From contig JAEZFJ010000177.1 in NCBI GenBank assembly GCA_023437755.1, positions 1-5,469 of the forward strand: a stretch of DNA of 5,469 nt, in the 5' to 3' direction. The translations under genes and the position numbers were made by a program. Of this stretch, positions 1-5,408 are shown one piece after another; the stretch's first letter is position 1, and every line of letters starts with the position of its first letter. The DNA comes from Pseudomonadota bacterium (GTDB lineage: Bacteria > Pseudomonadota > Alphaproteobacteria > Rhizobiales > Devosiaceae). Below the pieces are notes generated by a model. That model made no database searches and had not been told where the DNA came from. It saw only the letters and a list, made by a program, of their open reading frames with translations.

Positions 1-159
1 CCTCTCACGGCTCAGGAAAGTCCCGATATCATACGTCGTTGACTCACCGCCTGAGGCGGCGTTCGGTATGTGGCACACGGACACATCCACCTGGCCAGCA
101 AGCAGAAGCCAACGGTCACCGCTCTCGCTCGTGTAGAATACTCGCTCGCCGCTTTGCAT
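1..159 (-). CDS. Partial small conserved hypothetical protein (N-terminal 53 residues)
   Basis: An open frame on the minus strand starts with ATG at 159 and stays open to the window edge, giving 53 residues, so the C-terminus is missing. A Shine-Dalgarno-like GAGGG (168-172) lies 8 bases before the ATG, which decides the start. The N-terminus reads MQSGERVFYTSESGDRWLLL, followed by a segment with VCHIPNAASGG and then DIGTFLSRER. The pattern 'RVF..S..GDRW.L ... H..N..SGG ... D...FLS' resembles a family of small uncharacterised alphaproteobacterial proteins that I know from memory; no function is established for them. The protein looks soluble, with no signal peptide or membrane segment. It sits 47 bases downstream of the CsbD-like gene on the same strand, so the two may be co-transcribed. 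Sure that it is coding, unsure of any role. Confidence 0.65.
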   Translation of the reverse strand, partial: MQSGERVFYTSESGDRWLLLAGQVDVSVCHIPNAASGGESTTYDIGTFLSRER

Positions 160-206
160 GATCTCATCCCTCAAGAGATACCGGACCTTCTCGGCAGCGC
201 GACAGT

Positions 207-611
207 CTACGTAGGCTCACCGCCGCCCTCGTTTTCCCACCGGGCCAGCGATCCGGTCTGGGTTCGGGCATTGTAGCCTGTCATCCAGCGGTCGACTTCG
301 ACTACCGCATCATCTTGCGAGATGCCTTTCCGGTCCTTCACCATTGACGCGAGCTGCGTTGGCGTCCTCAAAGTGCTGAGGTCGTACGGAGTGAGGAACG
401 GCCATACCTTTCGAGCCTCGTCGCGTTCCGGAGTAGCTGATCGTTGTGACTGTTGTGGGAATGTGGTGCCCCGGTCGGATGTCGACAGGATCTTTCCCCC
501 GCCGCGATGAGGTATTGTTCCGCACCACCACAACGAGAACACCCTGGGCCTCTGCCATCGGCAGGGGCTTTTTCTTGGCTCGCAGCCAAGGACTGCCAAA
601 CCGCGCCTCAT
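207..611 (-). CDS. CsbD-like small stress protein, start uncertain
   Basis: The last 70 or so residues of this minus-strand frame (about 207-420) look like a real protein. They read KVWPFLTPYDLSTLRT, then a QLASMVKDRKGIS segment, then DDAVVEVDRWMTGY. This matches the CsbD-type layout 'W..LT..DL..L....QL...I..RYGI..E.A...VD.W'. CsbD proteins are small soluble stress-induced proteins of unknown mechanism. The upstream half does not look like protein: it is rich in Trp, Cys and Arg and overlaps a terminator hairpin on the other strand. The ATG at 611 is the farthest possible start. A GTG at 542, with GAGG 6 bases before it, would be shorter, and neither is convincing. The gene may start at a non-standard codon near 500 or may have lost its start. 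The stop is TAG at 207-209, with the partial hypothetical gene 47 bases further on. Confidence 0.45.
   Translation of the reverse strand: MRRGLAVLGCEPRKSPCRWQRPRVFSLWWCGTIPHRGGGKILSTSDRGTTFPQQSQRSATPERDEARKVWPFLTPYDLSTLRTPTQLASMVKDRKGISQDDAVVEVDRWMTGYNARTQTGSLARWENEGGGEPT
548..576 (+). terminator. Intrinsic terminator, plus strand
   Basis: A 9-bp stem (548-556 pairing with 560-568, one T-G wobble) closes a 3-base ATC loop and is followed directly by TTTTTCTT (569-576). The T-run lies only on this side, so it works on plus-strand transcripts. A second perfect 7-bp hairpin (574-580 with 584-590, loop CGC) follows at once. No plus-strand gene is visible upstream, so the transcript being ended is unknown. 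Confidence 0.6.
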
Positions 612-789
612 CGACCGGGAAATACCGAACGGTCGATCGGGAAAACCCGAAGGGAAACGTACGAAAATTCCCCTGAAGATTCAACGGGCGTCAGGAAAGA
701 TCATAGGGCGTCGTCCAGTGGTGTGGAGATGATGGTTTGGTGGTGGTGTTCTCCAGTCAACCGCAGCCATCTTCGCGGAGTAGTAGGCG
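577..789. other. Non-coding stretch with short imperfect direct repeats
   Basis: I see no credible gene here. It holds three related words: TCGACCGGGAAA at 611-622, TCGATCGGGAAA at 633-644, and a shorter CGAAGGGAAA at 648-657. The first two start 22 bases apart, about two helical turns. They could be protein binding sites or chance. The stretch ends at the ribosome binding site of the broken small gene that starts at 790. Confidence 0.3.
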
Positions 790-855
790 ATGGCGACACA
801 GGATGATGACCTAAGTACCAGCGTCTTAGTCGATCCGGAAGCTCGCGTCACCTAC

Positions 856-875
856 TACGCCGCGGTACGCCGCGG
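856..875. repeat. Perfect tandem duplication of a 10-bp unit
   Basis: TACGCCGCGG is present twice without a gap. Ten is not a multiple of three, so gain or loss of one copy shifts the frame of the small gene starting at 790. Collapsing it to one copy fuses the upstream and downstream open frames. Confidence 0.9.
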
Positions 876-994
876 GCGTCCTACAGTGGGCGGCCGCCAC
901 TAAACAGATGACATTCTTCCCTGCCGATCTCGAAGCTTGGTACGACAATGGGGAGTACGACAGTCGGTCTGATGAATACTTCAATGATCAGGAG

Positions 995-1012
995 CTGGAC
1001 ACCCGCAAAAAC
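995..1012 (+). repeat. Left terminal inverted repeat of the IS
   Basis: CTGGACACCCGCAAAAAC is the exact reverse complement of 2265-2282. The first two bases are probably half of the original CTAG target rather than IS sequence. The repeat also supplies in-frame codons and then a stop at 1028-1030 to the interrupted small gene. Confidence 0.85.
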
Positions 1013-1063
1013 CCTCGCGCCTTGTCGTGATTCACTGATGATGCTTGATCATGGAGCAACGTC

Positions 1064-2143
1064 ATGGACCCGCAGTCGCTGTTCAGCCTGAACGATCACC
1101 TTGAGGCGCTGAGCCAGCACGGTGATCCACTCGAGGTGTTGGAGCGGACGGTGGACGTCGAGTACTTCCGCGGCTGGCTCGTCGAGGGGCTGGGCTATGG
1201 CGATGGCAGCAAGGGTGGTCGGCCGCCATTCGATCCGGTGGCCATGTTCAAGATCCTGATCCTGCAGGCCCAGCACAACCTGTCCGACGCCCGCATGGAG
1301 TTCATGATCCGTGATCGGCTGAGCTGGATGCGGTTCCTGGGGTTCTCGCTTGGTGATCGTACCCCCGATGAGAACACCATCCGCCATTTCCGCAACCGCA
1401 TGACAGAGACCGGTACGCTCAAGCGGGTAATGAAGGCCTTCGACTGGCAACTGCACAAGAAGGGGTACATCCCGATGTCGGGGCAGATCGTGGATGCCTC
1501 GCTGGTGCCGGCGCCCCGGCAGCGCAACACCGATGGCGAGCAGCAGGCGATCAAGGACGGCAAGACGGCGCAGGAGATCTGGCCGGACGAGCCGGCCAAG
1601 GCGGCACAGAAGGATACCGATGCGCGCTGGACGCTCAAGGTGGGCGGCAAGGTGCGCTACCGATCGGACGGCACGCCGCTGCCGATGATCGCGCTGCCGG
1701 TGTTCGGCTACAAGAGCCACATCAGCATCGATCGGCGCTACGGCTTCATCCGCGCTGCTGCCGTCACCTCGGCATCCCATCCCGATGGACGCATGCTGCG
1801 CCAGGTCATCGATCGGCAGAACACCGGCAGCGAGGTTTGGGCCGACAGCGCCTACCGCTCACAGAGCAACGAAGCCTGGCTCGCCGATCACATGCTCACC
1901 AGCCGCATCCATCGGCGCAAGCCCAAGGGCAAGCCGATGCCGGTAGCGACGGCTCGTGCCAACGCCGCCAAGTCGGCGGTGCGCGCCAGGATTGAACATG
2001 TCTTCGCCCATCAGAAGAACCGCTTCGGACTGTTCATCCGCACCATCGGCATCGCCCGCGCCGAGGCAAAACTGACGCTGGCGAACCTGGCCTACAACTT
2101 CGACCGTCTGGTCTTTCACGAAAAGCGTCTCGCCACGCCATGA
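1064..2143 (+). CDS. IS5-family DDE transposase
   Basis: This 359-aa transposase cuts and joins DNA at the ends of its own insertion sequence. The start is the ATG at 1064, with GGAG (1053-1056) 7 bases upstream. The N-terminal part (about 1-115) has the helical IS5-type DNA-binding region, with GGRPPFDPVAMFKILILQAQ and LSDARMEFMIRDRLSWMRFL, then TPDENTIRHFR. The catalytic acidic triad can be placed at Asp144 (GQIVDASLV), Asp261 (VWADSAYRS) and Glu311 (RARIEHVFAHQKNRFGL), with the usual IS5 surroundings. About 45 residues between the first two motifs, including a lysine-rich EIWPDEPAKAAQKDTDARW segment, are typical of the alphaproteobacterial branch I remember. Length and ends look complete, with no frameshift. 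Confident in the family; the exact ISfinder group cannot be fixed from sequence alone. Confidence 0.95.
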   Translation: MDPQSLFSLNDHLEALSQHGDPLEVLERTVDVEYFRGWLVEGLGYGDGSKGGRPPFDPVAMFKILILQAQHNLSDARMEFMIRDRLSWMRFLGFSLGDRTPDENTIRHFRNRMTETGTLKRVMKAFDWQLHKKGYIPMSGQIVDASLVPAPRQRNTDGEQQAIKDGKTAQEIWPDEPAKAAQKDTDARWTLKVGGKVRYRSDGTPLPMIALPVFGYKSHISIDRRYGFIRAAAVTSASHPDGRMLRQVIDRQNTGSEVWADSAYRSQSNEAWLADHMLTSRIHRRKPKGKPMPVATARANAAKSAVRARIEHVFAHQKNRFGLFIRTIGIARAEAKLTLANLAYNFDRLVFHEKRLATP

Positions 2144-2264
2144 GTCCGTCCGTACGTGCGGAAAGCGCCTGATCCTGGCGTAACCGGCCCCAGCAGAAGG
2201 GCCAATCTTGCCGAAAGCGCTGGACCTCACACCGGCATCATGCCGCAGTGCTCACAGTGACCCA
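2144..2264. other. IS non-coding tail after the transposase
   Basis: The segment between the transposase stop and the right end holds a near-identical 10-base word twice (CGGAAAGCGC at 2159-2168, CCGAAAGCGC at 2211-2220). It also has a 5-bp hairpin GGCCC/GGGCC (2186-2190 with 2199-2203) with no clear T-run. The hairpin could be a weak terminator. The segment also supplies the stop codon for the read-through tail of the minus-strand membrane gene. Confidence 0.35.
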
Positions 2265-2794
2265 GTTTTTGCGGGTGTCCAGGTAGCCACAGATGCAGCT
2301 AAAGCTGCTATAGCGTAATAGGGGTAACTGTTCTGCAGTTTCCATCCGGGGAACATTTTGACCGCGAATGGATTATCGGCGCCTTCCAACCGCCAATTCG
2401 GAAGGATCAACGTAGTAGGGCCGTACGACTGCCCCATCATTCGCCGCAACACTATCACTTTGCGTACGGAGAATACGTACGATCGGCGAAGGTGGCAGAA
2501 GTATGAGCTAACTACAGCAGTGGCGAAAGCGAGAGCGACAACGAAGATAACTAAATTGATCACCCGCTCCTGCAAGAGCGGGGACGCCGTCAGGAATTTT
2601 TGTAAAAATGGCGAGGCAACCGGTATAGCCGGTGCCAGCGCCGCCAGAAGAAGGCCGTTGGCAATAGATATTGCGTTGTCGTCGCTGTGCGCACGCTCAG
2701 CAGCAGATTGATACTCGGCTACTCCGATCTCATGATTGCCGAGCGTGTAGGTAGGAAAATTCTGCTGCCAGTGTAGCTCCACATCTTCTCGCAA
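2252..2794 (-). CDS. Uncharacterised membrane protein, C-terminus altered by the IS
   Basis: A 180-aa membrane protein that I do not recognise by name. The start is TTG at 2794, chosen because GGGAG (2801-2805) lies 6 bases before it and an in-frame stop is close upstream. The only nearby alternative is a GTG four codons in. Layout: soluble N-terminal helix (1-42) with QQNFPTYTLGNHEIGVAEYQ; membrane segments at about 43-64 and 79-99; a basic helix with RRSYVFSVRKVIVLRRM (103-119); a linker with LILPNWRLEGADNPFAVKMF (129-148); and a last membrane segment from about 157. Residues 172-180 are encoded by the IS end. The native protein probably stopped at residue 171, since TAG is restored when the IS is removed. 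The helix-TM-TM-helix order is reminiscent of SLATT-type membrane effectors, but this is only a shape resemblance. Base composition is visibly more AT-rich than the gene at 2981, suggesting transfer. Confidence 0.7.
   Translation of the reverse strand: MREDVELHWQQNFPTYTLGNHEIGVAEYQSAAERAHSDDNAISIANGLLLAALAPAIPVASPFLQKFLTASPLLQERVINLVIFVVALAFATAVVSSYFCHLRRSYVFSVRKVIVLRRMMGQSYGPTTLILPNWRLEGADNPFAVKMFPGWKLQNSYPYYAIAALAASVATWTPAKTGSL
2265..2282 (-). repeat. Right terminal inverted repeat of the IS
   Basis: This is the exact reverse complement of 995-1012. Its outermost AG (2281-2282) is probably the other half of the CTAG target. Read on the minus strand, it encodes the foreign tail WTPAKTG of the neighbouring membrane protein. 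Confidence 0.85.
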
Positions 2795-2825
2795 CCGCCA
2801 CTCCCATGTCGCTACCTACTTGGCA

Positions 2826-2853
2826 ATAGTAGAGCGGCATATTCCGAGCGCAA
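2826..2853 (-). promoter_or_regulatory. Candidate promoter of the membrane-protein gene
   Basis: On the minus strand TTGCGC (2848-2853) and TACTAT (2826-2831) are 16 bases apart, a sigma70-like pair with 3/6 and 4/6 consensus bases. It would give a leader of roughly 25-30 bases before the TTG start. The -35 box overlaps one arm of an inverted repeat, CAAGTC (2851-2856) and GACTTG (2864-2869), which could be an operator. The match is modest. Confidence 0.3.
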
Positions 2854-2869
2854 GTCGGGTCTGGACTTG
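2851..2869. repeat. Inverted repeat next to the candidate promoter
   Basis: CAAGTC and GACTTG form perfect 6-base arms around a 7-base spacer. A second, looser pair, GTCAA (2881-2885) and TTGAC (2892-2896), lies about 12 bases beyond. They lie upstream of the minus-strand membrane gene, where a repressor or activator could bind. Confidence 0.35.
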
Positions 2870-2946
2870 TCCTCTGTCACGTCAACCTGACTTGACCTCG
2901 TAGCGCTGTCGCGCCGTTGTTGTCACATGCGGAACCTCAAGATGAT

Positions 2947-2961
2947 CCCTGCTCTGCAGGG
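2947..2961 (-). terminator. Possible weak terminator after the dehydrogenase gene
   Basis: A perfect 6-bp stem (CCCTGC/GCAGGG) with a 3-base loop lies 19 bases beyond the stop of the dehydrogenase gene. No T-run follows on the minus strand, so it may only stabilise the mRNA 3' end or act with another factor. Confidence 0.3.
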
Positions 2962-2980
2962 CTCAAGCGGTAAGTTGGTG

Positions 2981-4864
2981 CTACCGCACCGCCTCCACCT
3001 GCGCGTTGGTGAGCACGCCGAACTCATTCCCCCAGGCATTGCGGATATAGGTGCCGATCTCCGCGATATCCTGGTCGCTCAGCCGGTCGCCGAACGCCGG
3101 CATGTAGCCGAAACCATGCACCACCGTGCGGGCGACAAAGGTCGGGTCCTCGAGCCTGGCGTTCCCCGCCAGCGCCGCGCCGGCATTGCCGCGGCCGTCG
3201 GGACCGTGGCAGGCGGCGCAGTTGGCGGCGTATTTCGGCAGGCCGCGAGCGGCCACTTCGGCAACGTCGGAGTCCTCGGTCACCACCATCGCCTCGTCAC
3301 CGCCCTCGGCGGCCGGCTTGCCGGTGTTGGGGTCTTCCCACTCCTGCACCGCCTCCCCGCTATCGGTAGCTGCCGCGCCCCCGGTGCTGCCGCCGCCGGC
3401 AACACCCAGCGAGCTGCCTTCCTCGCCATACCCAAACATCAGGATGGCGCCGGGATTGTGCAGCACGCTGGTGTTCTGCGCCTCGGGGCCGAATTTCTGC
3501 GCTGCCGAGCCGAAGGCGTCGGTGGCGATGAACACGCTGGTGCCCTCGGGCGAGACGATCACGTCGCGATACCGGTTCTGGGTGGAGAGCCAGGCTTCCG
3601 GCAGCCCGTCTGCTTCGGTCCCGTCTTCGCTGAGGTGCTGCACATAAAGCACGCCGTGCTTCAGCGTCGGGATCAGCAGCGCATTGTCCCATTCGGAAAT
3701 GCCGGTCTCGCCCGCCTCATAGTAGAGCAGCGAGGACGGTGCGACCGTCGGGTCGCAGATATAGCCGCAGATTTCCCCGATCGGGTAATCGTCCTCGACG
3801 GTGAAATAGGTGGCGAGCGGGTCCACCATGTCCGCCTCGAACTCGGTCTCGGGGAAGGTGGGCACGGTGTCGGGCAGCGGATCGGTGTTGGTGTCCACCC
3901 CTTCCGGCGCCTCGCTCCAGTTGATGTAGAGATAGGCCAGGTCGTCCTTGAAGCCGGCAACGCGCGGCCAGCCGTAGTTGCCGCCGGGCTGGATGATGTT
4001 GAGCTCGTCGTCCGAAGCCGGGCCGTGCTCGGCTTCATAGAGCGTGCCGTCGGGCCCGAAGGCAAGGCCCTGCGGGTTGCGGTGGCCATAGCTCAGGATG
4101 TGGCTGCGCACGCCCTCGATCTCGGGGTTGTCCTCGGGGATCGAGCCGTCGAGCTCCATGCGCAGGATCTTGCCCGAATAGGTGCGCCAGTTCCCGGCCT
4201 CCACCTCTTCCTCGGTTGGCAGCGCCAGCGCCAGGTTCGGCCGGCGCAGGTTGCGGCCGAAATTGGCGCCCTGCTCGCCGATCGAATAGTAAAGCTTCAT
4301 GTCGGGCCCGATCACCACGCGGCCGGCATTGTGGTCGTTCCAGGCCGGCAGCCCGCCCAGCACGACCTCGGGCTCCACCAGTTGCTGGACCGTGTCGGCC
4401 CAGCGGTAGCGCACGATCTGCGCCGAGGGGTCCGGCTCCTCCGCGGTGCCGTTGTTGACCGTGTAGGAGAGGTAGACGAAGTCGTTGCCGGTGCCCTGGA
4501 GCAGTTCGGGGTGCAGCGCCAGGCCGAGCAGCCCCTCATGCTGCGGGCCGGTATAGACGTCCTCGATGGTCAGCAGCAGTTGCTGCGCGCCCGTGGTCGG
4601 ATCGACGCGCGTGACTTCGCCGCTGGTGCGCTCGGTCACCCAGATCATGTTGTCCGGTCCCCAGCGCATTGCCCACGGGTTGGACAGGCCCGTCGTCAGC
4701 ACCCGCGAGCCGAACAGCGCGCTGTCGCCCTGCGGAATTTCCACCGGCGTGACCTGCGCCAGCGCCGGCGTCGCGCTCAGCATCAGCGCGGTCGCCAGCG
4801 GGGCGAAAAAGCGGATGTTCGCAGACGAAATCCGACGTGTGCCTGCGATGTGCGACTGGGTCAT
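2981..4864 (-). CDS. Secreted PQQ-dependent sugar dehydrogenase fused to cytochrome c
   Basis: This 627-aa protein should oxidise aldose sugars to lactones in the periplasm and pass electrons from PQQ to its own haem. The start is ATG at 4864, with a perfect AGGAGG (4872-4877) 7 bases upstream; the frame stays open much further but without such a signal. A Sec-type signal peptide is cut after ATPALA (36). Residues 45-480 follow the soluble glucose dehydrogenase (GSDH) beta-propeller: His178 (WNDHNAGRVVIGPD), Arg262 (GHRNPQGLAF), GP 281-282 (calcium/PQQ site), Lys402 (LIPTLKHG), and Arg431 and Arg433 (NRYRDVIVSP). Their spacing equals that of Acinetobacter sGDH. Glu197 replaces the catalytic Asp (SIGEQG). 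A Gly/Ala/acid-rich linker (482-535) leads to a class I cytochrome c domain: CAACH haem site at 549-553, probable Met588 ligand in GYMPAFGDRLS. The family is sure. The sugar specificity is not visible, and other aldoses or alcohols are possible. It is divergent from the gene at 5013. Confidence 0.93.
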   Translation of the reverse strand: MTQSHIAGTRRISSANIRFFAPLATALMLSATPALAQVTPVEIPQGDSALFGSRVLTTGLSNPWAMRWGPDNMIWVTERTSGEVTRVDPTTGAQQLLLTIEDVYTGPQHEGLLGLALHPELLQGTGNDFVYLSYTVNNGTAEEPDPSAQIVRYRWADTVQQLVEPEVVLGGLPAWNDHNAGRVVIGPDMKLYYSIGEQGANFGRNLRRPNLALALPTEEEVEAGNWRTYSGKILRMELDGSIPEDNPEIEGVRSHILSYGHRNPQGLAFGPDGTLYEAEHGPASDDELNIIQPGGNYGWPRVAGFKDDLAYLYINWSEAPEGVDTNTDPLPDTVPTFPETEFEADMVDPLATYFTVEDDYPIGEICGYICDPTVAPSSLLYYEAGETGISEWDNALLIPTLKHGVLYVQHLSEDGTEADGLPEAWLSTQNRYRDVIVSPEGTSVFIATDAFGSAAQKFGPEAQNTSVLHNPGAILMFGYGEEGSSLGVAGGGSTGGAAATDSGEAVQEWEDPNTGKPAAEGGDEAMVVTEDSDVAEVAARGLPKYAANCAACHGPDGRGNAGAALAGNARLEDPTFVARTVVHGFGYMPAFGDRLSDQDIAEIGTYIRNAWGNEFGVLTNAQVEAVR

Positions 4865-5012
4865 GGGGGGGCCTCCTGGATGCGTATGACCAACCTCAAC
4901 GACTAGGAGCAGCGAGTGTTGCATCTGCAATCTCCCCCGACTTGTCCCGTTTATCCCCGCCTCTGAGCGCCGCCGCATACTTCTCCGCAACCGCAACCCG
5001 GAGGATTTCTTC
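4865..5012. promoter_or_regulatory. Divergent intergenic region with palindrome
   Basis: This 148-base gap separates two divergent genes and must hold both promoters, though no clear -35/-10 pair stands out on either strand. It contains the palindrome TTGCA-TC-TGCAA (4919-4930), a possible regulator site. A run of seven C on the minus strand (4865-4871) fills exactly the space between AGGAGG and the start codon of the dehydrogenase gene. Confidence 0.35.
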
Positions 5013-5408
5013 ATGCGCGATACCCCCACCCCCATTTCCCGCCGCCAGGCCGCCGAGCACGCCCGCATCACCAAGGAACTCGATGATCTCTGCGGCGACC
5101 TCATCGTCCTGCGCGGCGAGCCCCCAACTGCCGACGGCATGCTCCTGGTGCTGGCCCGCCGCATCATGGCCGATACCGGCCGCCTCGTGTCACGCGAACC
5201 CGGCACCCGCGGCATGAAGCGCCTGCCCGCGGGCCCGAGCCTGCCGGCCAACGTCGTCCGCGACACCCTCCGCGACGCCCAACTCGCGCTCAAGGCGTTC
5301 GAGCGCGCCCACGGCCTCGTTGACGAGGACACCGGTGACATCATCTGGCTCACCCACGAGGAAATGCGCGAATGGGGCGAGGACACCGCCCACCCGGCCT
5401 CCCCCTGA
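5013..5408 (+). CDS. Hypothetical soluble protein, 131 aa
   Basis: I do not recognise this protein. The start is ATG at 5013, with GGAGG (5000-5004) 8 bases before it, and the frame shows the strong C/G bias at third positions of a GC-rich genome. The N-terminal part (about 10-60) looks helical, with RRQAAEHARITKELDDLCGD and DGMLLVLARRIMADTGRLVS. A Gly/Pro-rich turn (63-75, GTRGMKRLPAGPS) leads to a second helical part with RDTLRDAQLALKAFERAHG. An acidic end contains DIIWLTHEEMREWGED. There is no signal peptide, membrane segment or metal-binding pattern, and a single Cys. It points away from the dehydrogenase gene, and a shared regulatory region is the only visible link. Likely a genuine cytoplasmic protein of unknown role. 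Confidence 0.7.
   Translation: MRDTPTPISRRQAAEHARITKELDDLCGDLIVLRGEPPTADGMLLVLARRIMADTGRLVSREPGTRGMKRLPAGPSLPANVVRDTLRDAQLALKAFERAHGLVDEDTGDIIWLTHEEMREWGEDTAHPASP

Larger units (their letters stand above)
790..1030 (+). pseudogene. Small acidic protein gene broken by a 10-bp duplication and an IS
   Basis: ATG at 790 follows GGAG (777-780) at 9 bases and opens a frame of 37 residues that stops at 901-903. The downstream frame from 908 (MTFFPADLEAWYDNGEYDS and on) runs into the IS end and stops at 1030. The 10 bases TACGCCGCGG occur twice in perfect tandem at 856-865 and 866-875. Removing one copy joins both frames exactly: RVTYYAAGVLQWAAATKQ now runs directly into MTFFPADLE. The restored protein has about 65 residues before the IS, is soluble, and has an acidic, Tyr-rich end. 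Without the IS it would end after about 72 residues. I do not recognise the family. Alternatively, the 37-aa and 40-aa frames are chance or separate small ORFs; the clean restoration argues for one damaged gene. Confidence 0.4.
997..2280 (+). mobile_element. Complete IS5-type insertion sequence, about 1.28 kb
   Basis: The element has one transposase gene between inverted ends that match perfectly over 16 bases from GGACACCC (997-1012 against 2265-2280), or 18 bases if the flanking CT and AG are counted (995-1012 against 2265-2282). The homology does not extend further inward. No direct target duplication is visible: the left flank ends GGAGCT and the right begins AGGTAG. Joining the flanks gives GGAG-CTAG-GTAG, so the element may have entered a CTAG site, a target type favoured by several IS5-family members, here without duplicating it. 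Both ends and the transposase are intact, so it could still be mobile. Confidence 0.85.

Noticed and set aside
47..59. Hairpin CCGCC-TGA-GGCGG near the left edge
   Set aside because: Short, no T-run, and within the coding sequence of the partial gene.
70..276. 68-residue plus-strand frame starting with GTG
   Set aside because: It lies opposite the two minus-strand genes at the left edge, which have the better protein signatures and a ribosome binding site.
310..684. Minus-strand frame containing a VLVVVV run that resembles an ilv leader peptide
   Set aside because: The terminator here faces the other strand, no branched-chain amino acid gene follows, and the frame continues far past any leader length.
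701..790. Tiny minus-strand frame rich in His and Pro
   Set aside because: About 29 codons, no ribosome binding site and simple-sequence composition.
1049..1780. 243-residue minus-strand frame inside the IS
   Set aside because: Shadow of the transposase, with no start signal and atypical composition.
2927..4906. 659-residue plus-strand open frame
   Set aside because: It is the antisense shadow of the PQQ dehydrogenase-cytochrome gene, with His/Arg/Val-rich composition, no ribosome binding site and no family likeness.
4865..5386. N-terminal extension of the dehydrogenase to a start at 5386
   Set aside because: The extra residues are Ser/Arg/Met-rich antisense of the 131-aa gene. The ATG at 4864 has a perfect AGGAGG and is followed by a clean signal peptide.
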